Assembly (NCBI GenBank): GCA_029204225.1
Contig: CM055092.1
Coordinates: 44,688,087-44,752,086 of the forward strand
DNA from: Diphasiastrum complanatum
Lineage: Eukaryota > Streptophyta > Lycopodiopsida > Lycopodiales > Lycopodiaceae
Length of the DNA: 64,000 bases
Direction of reading: 5' to 3'
Shown here in pieces: positions 20,873 to 33,120 of the stretch. The notes under the pieces were generated by a model. It was not told the DNA's origin. It worked only from the letters and a program-made list of their open reading frames with translations, and did not search any database. Positions within the stretch are counted from its first letter, which is position 1. Every line of letters begins with the position of its first letter. The translations under genes and the position numbers were made by a program.

Positions 20873-22905
20873 GAAAAGGGAGCATGAAGGGCGGGTGAAA
20901 CAATGTGGCTCTGTAGGGAGAGAGCGTGTAGGTCTGTCTGAGAGAAATGTAGGAGATGTGTGGTGAGAGTTAGATGAGTTATTTCAGATCTGATGAGGGC
21001 TGGTGCAGATCGTGAGATTGTTGATGCGTGGTCAACACGGTTTCAAATGTAAATGTGGTGGTGATCGGAATAGTTTGGCAAAGTCATTTTGTAACTGTTA
21101 TGAGTAGGTTCGGAGGGACTCAAAACGTTTAAAATGCTTAGATAACAGTTTCAGAGATCTGAGCATTGACTATTGTAGCTACACGGATAAATGATGTGTG
21201 TTAGTACAAGTGGCAACGAGTGACAAATGTTAACAAATTCTACACGATTTTTCTTCTTTTCTTTCTTTGTTTGTTCTTCTGTTAGTTACGGCTCTTTACG
21301 GTTCTGGTCTTCTTGTTAGAACAATTTCCAAACAGAAGCGCTTCTCAGATCACGGCGTGTATTTCCCAGCCTAACAGTGGGGAAGAGACGGATTCGTTAC
21401 TCAGCTACATGCATAAACAAGCCATGCAACCAGTCCTAGCTCAAATAGATCAGAATTCTGAATCATGGAGCAATTCTACAAACTATCTACCAAATCAGGG
21501 AACAAAACAATGACAAGATTAAACTACTCAGCAAGAAACAAGAGACTAGAAACTAGAAACTAACAATACTCTAGCAGCCCAAGAATCAAGAAACACTCAT
21601 TTCTTGATGCTTAGAATGCCCAAGAACAATCAAGAACTAGAATGTTGGAGGATAAGCAAGATTTACACCACATTTCTAGCCTATTTAGTTTACCTGAATG
21701 CTGGCTTCTGTATTAATTCACAACAAGAAATGAAAACTAATCCATAACTAGGAAAACAAGAAAACTAATCCACTCTAAATCCACAACCACACACAATATG
21801 AATGGAAGGGCATGATCATAGGGCATCACTCAAGAAAACCATCATAATCAAGGAGCTCAATGGATGCATCTAACTCATGAAGGCTCTTCTCATTTCAGCA
21901 TGGAGTTGATACAATACACAAAAAGCTTCTCTTCACAAAGAGGGAGTCTCTTAAATAAGCAAGAGAGCTCCTTAGGTGGCATCCTAGTGGACTTTCCACA
22001 TTTCACAAATCACAAGTGGAATAATGCTCTCCACTAGAGGTCACCATCAAAAGGTGGCTCACTCTACTTTCTTTAAGAGGGTTCTACTTGCATTTATTAC
22101 ATTTTCTTAAAAATACTAGTTTCTACATGGTCATTCCATCTTTCGGGATTCACCATGAGGCTTACACAGTTCTTGCTTGTCTTTCCTAACTAGTATTTCT
22201 CGGCTCTCAATCTTCGTTCGTCTCGTCTTCTCAGAGACCCCCTCAGTCTAAGGTGAGAGGTGCTCCTGAGTTGCTCTGGCCGAGTATCTTGGGGCCTCGT
22301 CAGAATCAGCCAACAAACCTATGTGTGTTACGAGACATTGTTGTGGGCACAGAATGAGAGTAATTTTGCATAATAGCAAAATAGAAAACTTGATGATTCT
22401 AGCAGGTATCAGAATAGCAGACATAGAACCCAAAAGATGTTGCATCTGACCCTAGATCAATGATCAATAAACGTGCAAGAAGAATCTTGAAATAGAAATA
22501 GTATCACAAGGAGAAAATTGTGAGCTTAAGTTTCAACAGCAGGGTGTCAAATCCCTCTTAGTTATTACCTAGGGTTAGAGTTGCCTCGATATCCGCAAAA
22601 CCTCCAACATGCTCGATTTCATTTTGTTAGGGAAAGTATGGGCTTAAAATGGGCCCTTTAAGATATTTGACTTTAGAGAAAAGCTACATAGAGAGAAAAT
22701 GCAAACCGATAACTTTTGGTTGCCGTTTTATGAGTTTTTGGCCTTGCCCAACATTTAACTGCTATGGTTAACGTCAGACATTAGTTAGTTAAGCATGAGA
22801 TGTAATAACTTCTCTGCATGCTTGTTTTAATATTCGGGGCTAGAGTTTTAAGAGTATCATTGTAAATCTTGGTGTGCTCTTTGCAAAAACTGAAACGGGA
22901 GTACA

Positions 22906-25040
22906 ATGAGCACTTTTGAAATCTTTGTATGCTTACAATGAAATATGAGGTGGGACAATTTGCAGCACGACATAGACAATACAAAGGTAAGGTACACCAT
23001 ATCTACGTAGTTTGACTTATTGTAGTTTGAAGCATTTACGAATTGTAGTTTTCAACAACGGCAATGTTCCATTTGCATGTTGTACTTCCTATGGAATGCA
23101 TTTCATTTATTAAGAAAAATTGGAAAGTTGTACAAAATGCCGCTGCAATAGTTAGAGAATTGAGAATGAATAATCATACAAATAGAGATTTGTGAGTGGA
23201 TGGATCAATTTATCCTATAGATCCAACTACCAATTTGTGTCTAGATTTCAGTGCGTAACTCATCTTCTCAGATTTGTATGTGAAGGAAATAGCAGATTAC
23301 TCTGATATTGTCAAAAGTTGCGTGATATTGGCATGCATAGCATATCTTGTCTTAATCAGCAATTAAAATTTCCTAATCAACAATTGCAACGTGCAAATCA
23401 ACAATTGCTTCATTATGGGCAACACACTAGTGCTGAAAACAATGCACTCAAGCATGTTATATCAGAGTTAAATGATACAGTCACTAGTCTTCGGGTCTCA
23501 AACCAAGATATGTTAGAATCTATGGAGAAGTTGCAATCCCACAGTTTAAAATCTATTGCTGATATACAAGTGATCAAAAAGGCAATGAAGAAAAAAAATA
23601 GAAAGAGAGTACCGATGAAGAATATTGATGATTATCTACACATAGAGGCAATTAAAAAAAAAAAGATTCGAGCATTTAAGTATGTTTTTTTATAAACTTT
23701 TTATTTGATTTGTATTTGTCATTTAAGTTTAATTTGCATTTGATAATATGCATTATCAATTTATTAAACATAATTTGAGTTTTATATGTTTGTTGCATAT
23801 CATGTTTGGTGGCAAAGAACTATTTAACAGAGCGTTCATGCATTGGAGAATCTTTAAGTCATGTTTTACCAAGAAAGTCAGCAAAGACAATGATGAAAAA
23901 TGCTCGGTTTGAAAAAAATTTATAAAAAAAATTGCAGAGACTATTTGAATAAGGTTCAAACTTACTTGGATGCAAATGTGATACAAGGGGCATGTGATAA
24001 TTCTGGAATTAGCAGAAATGCTTATTCTACTTTTTTTTTAGAATAGTTAAAGAAGCCTTTTCTCAAGTGATGGTGAAGAAAACTTATCTTCCTTGTTCAT
24101 ATTGGGTAAGATTAGCAAAAAATTATTATAATGATGGAATTTTCAAAGCAGTTGGCCAACCACTTCATATAACTCATTTATACAAATCAAATTGTGCTGA
24201 GCTCAATTACAACGATTGCAATAATATTTTCCTTGATATTGAAAACGTTCTAAAATATATTATTTGATTCTATAAACTAGATGAACATCAAGTCAGTGGA
24301 AAGATTATTATTGTAATGAAATTAGATGAATCCGAAATCATCAAAGGTCAAAAGCTAGAATGAGTGAGTGTCACTTTGATAAACAAAATTTCAAATACCG
24401 ATGATCAAACGTTTAATGTTCAATTGGAAAGTCACATATGATGGTTGACAGCAGTCCAGGTATACTTTTCAATTTTCAATTTTATTTTCAAGTATCGTTA
24501 TTGACATTGAATACATTGTCTTTTTTTTATTAGCATGTCATGCATTACTTGCTTCTCTACACGTCTTGAAAGAGGACCATAAAATACTTTCATGGATATT
24601 TTCACGTACAAATTATGGCGAGATTATAAAGAGACATTTGGAGGGTGAAAAACTTACAATAAAAAACCATAGAAGTTTTCAAATTCAATGGCACCTTGCA
24701 GGCAATTTGAAAACGTTGAAATGTATGTATAATGTCTCTCATGGGGCAACATCAAAGCATCCATGTCTTTATTGCATGACGAATTGCTACAATATGAATC
24801 TGGAACAACCAAAAACATTGTCCCAACACGAGAAGCACAAGATCCAAATATGAAAAGTGTGTTGCCAATTCCATTAAAGCATGTTCACATATGCACATTG
24901 CATGCTGAGGTTCGTATTATTGAAGAACTTATATATCTGCATATTATCCTTGCATGGAATACAAAATCCATGCTCAATCTCTATCACTCTCTCGTTCGAT
25001 ATCGATTCATCACGCACACTGCTTTCTCCCGTGTTTGATT
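22906..25040 (+). pseudogene. Captured intron-containing gene, copy B
   Basis: Equivalent to 10573-12600. The exon 1 ATG at 22906 is followed by an in-frame TGA after 11 codons. The coiled-coil exon is longer than in copy A: 125 open codons at 23318-23695 with Gln/Leu heptads, then a Lys-rich stretch (KKAMKKKNRKRVPMK) absent from A. The intron 24460-24533 is conserved. The transposase-like frame (24566-24853) carries HLAGNLKTLKCMYNVSHGAT and KHPCLYC; a following frame has VRIIEELIYLHIILAWNTKS, which copy A interrupts by a 1-base deletion. B is better preserved 3', A differs 5'. Both are non-functional. Confidence 0.5.
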
Positions 25041-25604
25041 TATCTCCTCTACTCTCCTTAAATCCTATGTTAATCAATTTCCATTCATATTGCTGCATTT
25101 CACATTTGACGCACAGCCTGCAGAAATACATGGAAAGTCGATGAAAATCTTCCTTTCTTGACATCAACTTGCTCGAAGTACCCGACGTCTTGGCTAGCCT
25201 GAAGTCTTCGACAAATGTTGAAGTTCAATGCCCAAATGGAGCTCTTGTAAAGAATCAGGATCGACTTCTCCGAAGTCCATGTCATCAACTTCCACGTCAT
25301 CGATTTCTTCGACATCGACATTTTCTCAAGGCAAGCCACACACACAAAGTCTTGACGTCCTTGGCAATCAACAAACTTCAATGTTAGAGGCTCCTCACGC
25401 TCACCTTCTCTACTGTGCAAAATGGAATTGACAATGACAGTAGTTGCCCACGATCTCCTACAGATAGCATAATGACTTCACACTTTCCATCTGCACGAAT
25501 GTAAAAGTTGTATATAGATGATTGTAATCTACTATCATTAAGAGCAATTAAGATGCTATCAAGCATTAACGAGATAGACATTGTAGATGCTTTCATGCAT
25601 AGAT

Positions 25605-25931
25605 TTTTTCTTCAAATGGACTACCAGCAATAAGCTCTTAGCTTTTACAGTTTGTAGTTAGTTTTATCCGCAATTGTCTTGTACTCACCTGCATTATATG
25701 ACATATATTTCGTTACATTCAATATGAATAATCAACTATCTTGTTTTGCATTCAAATTCTTTGTCAGTGTTGCATGCTATAAACTTTCTGTCTGACTTTC
25801 TGATTGATTTGTCTTATTGTCTGCTCTTCGCTTCTGCAATCACCGCGTAGCTCTAATTTCATTATTGTGTTCGCCTACTGTCAATCGGTAGTGCACACAC
25901 TGAGGAAATTATCACATCACTCTACAGTTGC
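25605..25931 (+). repeat. Probable 5' LTR of copia E (left edge uncertain)
   Basis: Ends GCTCCAACA directly before TGGTATCAGAGCC at 25932-25944. The same sequence without the last 50 bp ends copy A at 13160-13441. The left edge is not defined by a TG boundary I can prove. Confidence 0.5.
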
Positions 25932-27165
25932 TCCAACATGGTATCAGAGCCACATTATCACAATTAATTTGATTACTTAAGCAGTTTTATATCAGAGCTA
26001 TTTCTAAAGCCTGATAAGCTTCCCATAAAACCTGATCCTACTAGCTGATAGGATAACTATTTTCTTGTTCTATAAATTTGCACTAAGATTTTCATGCTTA
26101 AGTTATTGATAGTTGTAATTATCATCTAGACTAACCTTCGACATGGATTTCCAAGGGAAATCCAGTCCTATTATGGACAAGCTTGATGGAGCCAATTACC
26201 ATCTGTGGAAGTTTAAGATGAAAATTGTGCTAATGGCTAAGGAGCTGTATGACATTTTTATAGGACAGAGGCAAGACCTGAGGACGACGATGCTACAATC
26301 TCCTGATGGAAGATGAAGGATGGAAAGGCTTTTGCATTGATCATCTTCAACATATCAGACATGAAAATTGACCATGTGTCTGAAGCTCAGACATCCAAGG
26401 AAGTTTGGGACATCTTGAGCACATTATACGAAGTGCGAGATACACCTTCCAAGCTACATCTCATGAAGAAATTTTACTCCCTCAAGATGACAAGTGGTGA
26501 TTCCATGCAAAATCACATCAATCAGTTCAAGAACTTTTTGAAACAAATGGCCGCTATCAAATCACGACGATCAAGACGCAGTAATGACACCGCTATCAAG
26601 CTTGCCAATCTCATATATGACAGCTGGGTGATGATCATCACGACACACCCTTAATTGACTCTTTCAAGAGTCATTACAATGTTGACAAAGCAAAAGAAAA
26701 AGGCCCAAAGTCAGCAAAGAAAGATCAAAAGCTGACACAATGTCAAGAACAGTCGAATCAACCGACAAAGAAGAATTTGTTTTGCAGATACTACAAGCAT
26801 TCCAACCACGAGGTCCAAGACTATCAAATACTACAATTCAAGAACAATAGCAAGAGACAATCTAATCAAGTGGAAAATATAGCTGCAGAAGCTCCACAAC
26901 CTATTCAAGAATCGGATCATGATGCCTTCATGATAACATCCAACAACAGCTCCTAGTTTCTGGATTTCAGATCCACGTAGCATCCTATATGCCTTACAGT
27001 ACCAAATGATATGCTTCAAGTCATATATGCCTTACAATACCAAATGATATGTTTACCTTGGTCACAATATCACTCAAGCTATCAAAGGTAAAGATACAAT
27101 AAGATTAAACTTTGCCAATGATCAATGTAAGCTACTTTCAAATGTCCTTCACGTACCAGATCCGT
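25932..27165 (+). pseudogene. Copia E: primer site, gag and protease fragment
   Basis: Primer site TGGTATCAGAGC at 25932-25943. Gag starts at 26143 with MDKLDGANYHLWKFKMKIVL; a frame change near 26310 continues as SEAQTSKEVWDILSTLYEV and LMKKFYSLKMTSGDSM. A damaged zinc knuckle (FCRYYKHSNHEVQD, second Cys lost) is near 26780. The protease region ends with GHNITQAIKGKDTI and LLSNVLHVPDPS at about 27160, where the element stops against a gypsy gag on the other strand. Integrase and reverse transcriptase are absent. Confidence 0.8.
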
Positions 27166-27735
27166 CAACAAACTTGGACTCGTCAACATCTGCTCCTTCG
27201 TCTTCTTCCTTGATGGCATCGGACATAGCTAACTCTAGGATCATATATTCATCATTGGATTTATGCTCATGTCTAATCCATCTTGGAAGGCCGACTAAGA
27301 ACCAGATGATGAGTATCTGTTCGGAGGGCTGTTCCTGTACTTGACTTTTGAGATGTTTGAAACGCTCGATATAGTTTTGTACACGTTCATCCTTTGCCAT
27401 CTTGATGTCACTCAATTTGACAAAAGGACTCTTGATCAAGCGAAAGGGCTTAAAATGCTTGATAAAGGATTCTTTCAAGATTGACCAGTCTATCTTATCT
27501 TCACGATCAAGGTTGAAAAACCAATTACGTGCTTTCGCGATCATGGTCATCGAAAATAGTTGGACCATAGCATCGGGAGATGTTTCGCCATACACATCAC
27601 ATGCATTTTCAAAGATTTGCAAAAATCTTTGAGGGTCCAAACTACCGTCAAACTTTGGTAGATCTAGCTTGGGTGTATGTCTCTCATGATGAGCATTGTG
27701 GGTAGCAGAGACTCCATTGAGCCTCGAATGGGTTT
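27149..27735 (-). pseudogene. Gypsy-type retrotransposon gag fragment
   Basis: A 163-codon frame plus a short upstream extension (KLDLPKFDGSLDPQRFLQIF) with the retrotransposon gag signature: AKARNWFFNLDREDKIDWSI followed by SFIKHFKP and YIERFKHLKSQV. It ends in an acidic tail next to the copia E protease fragment. No protease, reverse transcriptase or zinc knuckle follows. The LTR-like module copy C starts about 45 bp beyond its 5' end but on the opposite strand, so they are probably not one intact element. Confidence 0.8.
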
Positions 27736-27777
27736 GTGGATGGCTCGTGTACTTGGGCCCACATTTGGTAGAACCTA

Positions 27778-30189
27778 TGACGTCTGATTTGTTTAGCTAC
27801 AAGGGACCTGATCTTGTATGGATAATCTTCTGGAATTGCAGGATTTGTATTGTCGGCCATTGGATATTGTTGTGTCGTTTTTGTATTGGGTATGTGTTTC
27901 TGGTGTTTTTGGATTTTTTAGGGTGTTGAAGAAAGTGAAGGTGATGACTTAGTATGAAAATTGCTTTCTAGTGGTATGAGTTTTATTTTTTTAAATTTTT
28001 TTGGTAATTATGCCTTTTTTTTTTTTTTTTTCAGCCTCTAAGGCTTTGGAGAGATGGTGGTTCAGTCGAAATGCCAATCAGAGGTGTCGTTTGAAAGTTC
28101 TATGGTTTGGCATGGAGTTGGTCAGTTGAGATGGTGAGGAATCTCGTCGATCGAGATTGGACCCAGAACCGTCGGTCAAGATCTGACGCGAACCTGTCTG
28201 TCGAAATCTGATAAAAAATCCATCGGTTGAGATTTGATCGAAAACCCATCGGTTGAGATCTGATGCGAACCCATCGGTCGAGATTTGACGTGAACCCGTC
28301 GGTCGAGATCTAACGCGAACCCGTTGGTCAAGATCTGATCAAAAATCCGTCAGTCGAGATCTGACGCGAAACCGTCGGTCAGGATGTGATGTGAACCTGT
28401 CGGTCGAGATCTAACATGAACCCGTTGGTCGAGATCTGAAAAAAAACGTCGGTTGAGATTTGAAAAAAAAAAGCATCGGTTGAGATTTTAAAAAACGCGT
28501 TGGTTGAAATTTGAAAAAAAAACGTCGGTTGAGATTTGAAGAGAAGCGTCGGCTGAGATATGAAGGAAAGCGTCGGCTGAGATATGAAGGGAAGTGTCGG
28601 TTGAGTTTTGAAGGAAAGCGTCAGCTGAGATATGAAGGGAAGCGTCGGTTGAGATATGAAGGAAAGCGTCGGCTGAGATATGAAGGAAATGGAACGTGAC
28701 GGGGCGGCTGAGGGAGTGTAGTTGATGGGTGTGGGCTCTGGTTTTGCAGTTTGATACTAAAACAAGTCTGATCACAAATGGATTGGCCAGCAGTGCATTT
28801 GCGTTTGCAATTGTTGTGGCTTGCTGGTTGGTTTGCAGGTTCAGGTGCAAGCAAGTTGGTTTTCAGACGGATTTACAAGCAAGTCTATTTGCCTGCGATT
28901 GTTGTTTCTTTTAGGTCGTTTTGCAGGTAGGGTAGTTCGTTTGCAAGGTAAATGTAGATGAGAACTATTATGGATCTGTTCAAGAACACTGTTGCAGCAG
29001 GTGTGAGTTTATGAGGTGTGGAGTTCAAGCAACAACGGTGCCAAATGTTGACATCTTCAGAGCCTATAGAATCTGTTAACTAATCATTCTTTGTTTCTTT
29101 CTTCTTCTGCCTATCAGCAGAGATTGTGGGCACTTCTTGAGATTGCCTTTCTTGTTTTAAAACCCAGATCAGGTAGAAGGGGAATATAATCATTGTAGTA
29201 TTATCCTGCCTATCAGAGGACATCCGGATGGGTCACTCTTGAACTGAATGCACATGCATAATCAACCAAAATGCAAGCCAATGCGTTCAACAAATGATCT
29301 ACGTTACTACTCAGTTGAACAACGATGGATTCCTACTTCTACTTTGCTGCAAAATGAACTAAAATCAGATCCTACACTATTTTACTTGCATAAATTGACA
29401 AAACAAGAAACAAAAACTAATCTACGACATGTTAGAAGCCCAAGAATCAAGAAACCAACCAGTCTTTTGATTCTTGGACATCCCAAGAACATCAAGAACT
29501 AGAATGTTAGAGGGTATGCAATATTTATGCCATATTTTTAGCCTATTTAGTTTACTTGAATGCTGGCTCCTACATTAATCCACAAGAAAACATGAAATCT
29601 AATCCACAACTAGGAAAGCAAGAAGACTAATCCACTCTAATTCCACAACCAAACACAATATAAATGGAAGGGCATGATCATAGGGGCATCACTCAAGAAA
29701 ACCATCATGCTCAAGGAGCTCAATGGATGCATCTAACTCATGGAGGCTCTTCTCATTTCAGCATGGAATTGATACAATACACAAAAAGCTCCTCTTCACA
29801 AAGAGGGAATCTCTTAAATAAGCAAGAGAGCTCCTTAGGTGGCATCCTAGTGGAATTTCCACATTTCACAAATGACAAGTGAAATAATGCTCTCCACTAG
29901 AGGTCAGCATCAAAAGGTGGCTCACTCTACTTTCTTTAAGAGGGCTCTACTTGCATTTGTTACATTTGCCTAGAAATAATAGTTCCTACATGGTCATTCC
30001 ATCTTTCGGATTCACCGTGAGGCTTACACAGTTCCTACTTGTCATAACTACTAGTATTTCTCGGCTCTCATACTCGGCTCTCAGTCTTCGTTCGTCTCGT
30101 CTTTTCAGAGACCTCCTCGGTCTAAGGTGAGAGGTGCTCTTGAGTTGCTCTGTACGAGTATCTTGGGAATTCATCAAAATCAGCCAACA
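27778..30189 (+). repeat. LTR-like module 'E', copy C
   Basis: Full-length version with both TGACGTCTGATTTG and CAGCCAACA ends, about 2.4 kb. Flanking pentamers differ (ACCTA and GTATT), so no target duplication is visible. The right end abuts a copia gag in mid-gene (GAGGAGGAGCC at 30195). The middle part (28700-29250) diverges from copies A and B, while the right half is well conserved. Confidence 0.55.
28105..28690 (+). repeat. Expanded minisatellite in module copy C
   Basis: More than 20 units of the GTCGGT(C/T)GAGAT family. Two subfamilies are laid out in blocks: first units ending CTGACGCGAACC, then from about 28490 units of GCGTCGG(C/T)TGAGATATGAAG. The second block reads as an open 62-codon frame of KRRLRYEG repeats. 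Confidence 0.85.
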
Positions 30190-31860
30190 GTATTGAGGAG
30201 GAGCCTCAAGTCCTTCAAGAAGTACAAAAATACAAGAAGACAGCTGAGATGGCTCTCCACTTTATCAAGATGATTGTCTCTAGTAATAAGATTTTGAGAG
30301 GTATTGGTGATTGTACTATAGCCAAGCAATCTTGGGATTTGTCTCAAGTCTATCTATGAGGCTAAGAACACCTCTAGGCTCCTCACTCTTAGAAATAAAA
30401 TCTTCCAAAGTAGTCAAAAGAGTGATGAGAGTGCATCTAATTATGTTTTGAGAGTCAAGGATATTCATAGGGAGCTTGCATGTATTGGTGACTCAATCAA
30501 TCAAAGTGAGCTAGTCCAATTGAGAGATGAATAAGAAAACCTTGTCCAATCCTATGCCATTAAGGAGGAGCTACCAAGTTTGGAGGCCCTCCAAAGTGTG
30601 CTTATTTGTGAAGAATCAAGACAAGAGTACAAACTCTTGAGGATGGACAAGATTTCACTCAATCATAATAATGATGACAAAGTTCTATTTGCCAAGCACA
30701 AAGAGAGGAGTAAGAAGCAACATCAACACTTCTCTAATGACAAAGCCGAAGACCAAGATGAAGAGGATGATGAATCCTCTCAAGATTTTACCTCAAAGAA
30801 GAAGAAGATCAAGTGCTTTTATTGTGGCAAGAAAGGCCATTATGCCACTAATTGCTTCAAGAAGAAGAATCAACTCAAGCAAGCCAACATCTCTAATGAG
30901 AAGGAAGACTATATTGCAAGTGATGGAGAAGGCTCTCTTATGGCATCAAGATTCTCTTCTACCTTCAACAAGGATGACTCATGGTATATTGATAGTGGAG
31001 CATCTTCACATATGTGTGGCTCCAAGCAATCTTTTTCATCTATTATGCACTATGAAGGAGTCAAGAAGTCCATATACATTGCAAGTGAGCATGAGTGCAA
31101 TATTGAAGGAGTAGGGATTATTCCCTTGAAGCTTGCATCGTCTAAAGATCTCTTTCTCAACAATGTTCTTTTTGTCCCAAAGCAGACAAAGAACATCTTA
31201 AGTGTTGGCCAACTTCTTGATAGTGGCCTTGATGTCAATTTCCATATTGACAATTGTGTGATCAAGAAGGATGGTAAGATCCTTGCATATGGATCAAGAT
31301 TTGAAGGCATCTACAAATTGGATCCAAGTGAGAGTGCAAACTCTCTTGATGTTTTTGGTATGTCCAATCTTTCATAGGAAGATGATCACACAAGATGCAC
31401 ATATCTTCTCTCTTCAAGTTTTATGGTATATGATTATTCCCTATTATTCAAAGCATATGTTGAGAAGCAAATCTCATTGAAGATCAAAGCTTTGAGGAGT
31501 ATTGGATCTCTTGAAGGAATAGCACTATATGAAATTTTATTCAAGATGAAGCCTAAGGTTGATCACCTTAGTGAACTTGGTAGTGCTTGCTTTGCACATA
31601 TTCCCTTGGAAACAATGAGGAAGGATGATCCAAGCTCATGGACCATGATTGGATACTCATCCATCAAGGAGGCCTTTAGTGTCTTTACACTCTCTATTTC
31701 AAAAGTGGTTGTGAATAGAGATGTCATATTGCATGAAGATTCAACGTTGGAAGTGGCCGAGATCAAGGCTTCTCAAGAAGCATCACAAGTTATCTCTTTT
31801 GAAGGTATTTGAGTTGTGATGGGGCCGAGGTGTGAGGAGGAGTCTCTTCTTCATATGATT
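30190..31860 (+). pseudogene. Copia D: gag, protease and integrase remnants
   Basis: Same family as copia A and G. It begins inside gag (VEEEPQ...YKKTAEMALHFIKM), with a frame change near 30345 and a stop near 30532. The 265-codon frame 30580-31377 holds the knuckle CFYCGKKGHYATNC, protease WYIDSGASSHM and VGQLLDSGLDVNF. The pre-integrase and DDE core are deleted; 31423-31812 resumes with the distal integrase (HIPLETMRKDDPS and VVNRDVILHEDS). Its intact knuckle and protease triad provide an internal reference for the mutations in copia A. Confidence 0.85.
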
Positions 31861-31881
31861 TCATGAAGATCTTCAAGATGC

Positions 31882-32301
31882 ATGGCTGAGTCTTTATGGC
31901 TCACCTTACATGAAAAAGAGTGGCATATTTCATGTAGTATCTACTACAACACATTCATATATGCTTCTCGTCCTTTACTTGATATGCTATCTTGCTTCAT
32001 TGAATTTTTTGGATCTCAAAGTTCAAGAAAGGCTATACTAGTTTTGTATGATGCTTATGGTATGGAAATGTTTCTTGTCATTATTGACTTAGATATGTTT
32101 CCAATACATTTTGAAAGCAAGATATTGTATTATCAAAAGCATGCTCTTGGTTCTAGTAAGATTGAGCTTGTTACTCATGTTTTTGAAAATCATGTTTCCA
32201 CATGTTTTGAGGCAAATTGTGAACTCCTCTTGAGATTAAGTGAAGCATCCAAAGTGGACACTTACATCCTTGAGAGAGTACTTAGCCTAAAAAAAATCTA
32301 G
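31882..32301 (+). CDS. Unassigned 139-codon ORF downstream of copia D
   Basis: Open frame starting MAESLWLTLHEKEW with a hydrophobic middle (ILVLYDAYGMEMFLVIIDLD). No motif recognised. It lies between copia D integrase remnants and 800 bp of repeat-like DNA, so it may be retrotransposon-derived or chance. Confidence 0.2.
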   Translation: MAESLWLTLHEKEWHISCSIYYNTFIYASRPLLDMLSCFIEFFGSQSSRKAILVLYDAYGMEMFLVIIDLDMFPIHFESKILYYQKHALGSSKIELVTHVFENHVSTCFEANCELLLRLSEASKVDTYILERVLSLKKI

Positions 32302-33120
32302 ATAGTATTTGATATCAAGATTAGATCCATCATGAATATAGTTCATTGTATGTGGACTAGTCAAGCTAGAAAGCATAATCTTGATGATCATCATTTTTTC
32401 ACATCTTATGATTATGATCTCTATGATCCTTATGAGGCTTGGAAGCCTCAGATTTCTCTATTTATGGTGCAATCATCATGCAAGTGGAGCCTTCAAATCA
32501 AAGACCATCATCAAGCATGGAGGGGGCACATGGACATAGTGGCATATTGGTGGATTCTCACACTCCTCCTCAAAAAATAGCTTGGAAAGGTACTAGATCA
32601 CTTGAGAAGTTTGTAAAGCTTTTTGAGTGGATCCTTTGGTATGCATAAGAAGTGAAGATCACCCACGGGATCCATCATAGCAGCACCCTCACCATATCCA
32701 TGACAAGGTTTCCTTGGTAGAAATCATTTGCCAAAAACTTTGAAGATATTGGTAAAAATCTAGCTTGGTATTCTTACGTTAGAAGTTTGTGAGTGAATCT
32801 CACATGAGTGGAAGATGTTCCCATGTGTGGAGAATTGTGAAATAAATTAAAAATGTTTGCTATAGGGGTCTCATAAAGTTTCATAGTCAAGCTTCTAGGT
32901 GTCATTAGTAGATTGAGCCATTTTTGGCTTTAGAGGTCAATTATTGAAGTACACTTGTTTTGCCATTATTAGGCCAAAAGCACAAGTGAAAAACTCAAGC
33001 TAAATAGGTTCTTGACAAGTGTCTTTAGTTAGTTTGATGTGTGACAAGTCAAAGTTCAAGAGGTCCAATAGAATTAAGACGTGAATACCCTAGTAGTTGG
33101 TCCATGTAGATTTCTTCCTT
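32302..33120. other. Unassigned repeat-like DNA
   Basis: AT-rich, with no coding motif. The purine run GGAGGGGGCACATGG at 32519-32533 could be the polypurine tract of a decayed element, with LTR remains after it, but there is no second copy to prove this. Confidence 0.35.

Larger units (their letters stand above)
20376..25931 (+). mobile_element. Composite repeat block, copy B
   Basis: Matches copy A from TCTCGAAGGTGTTGGGAAG onward through the minisatellite, LTR-like module end (22315), captured gene (22906-25040) and LTR segment (about 25605-25931). The first 300 bp of the LTR-like module are missing at the junction with the copia A LTR. Unlike copy A, the right end is followed by a copia primer site (25932) and gag, so the last part is a working-type LTR boundary. 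Confidence 0.8.

Noticed and set aside
27778-30189. Insertion with target duplication for LTR-like module copy C
   Set aside because: The five bases on each side (ACCTA, GTATT) do not match, so insertion ends are not proven.
27149-30189. Gypsy gag and module copy C as one element
   Set aside because: The gag is on the minus strand while module C is in plus orientation, unlike the gag/module D pair at 44.5-47.3 kb.
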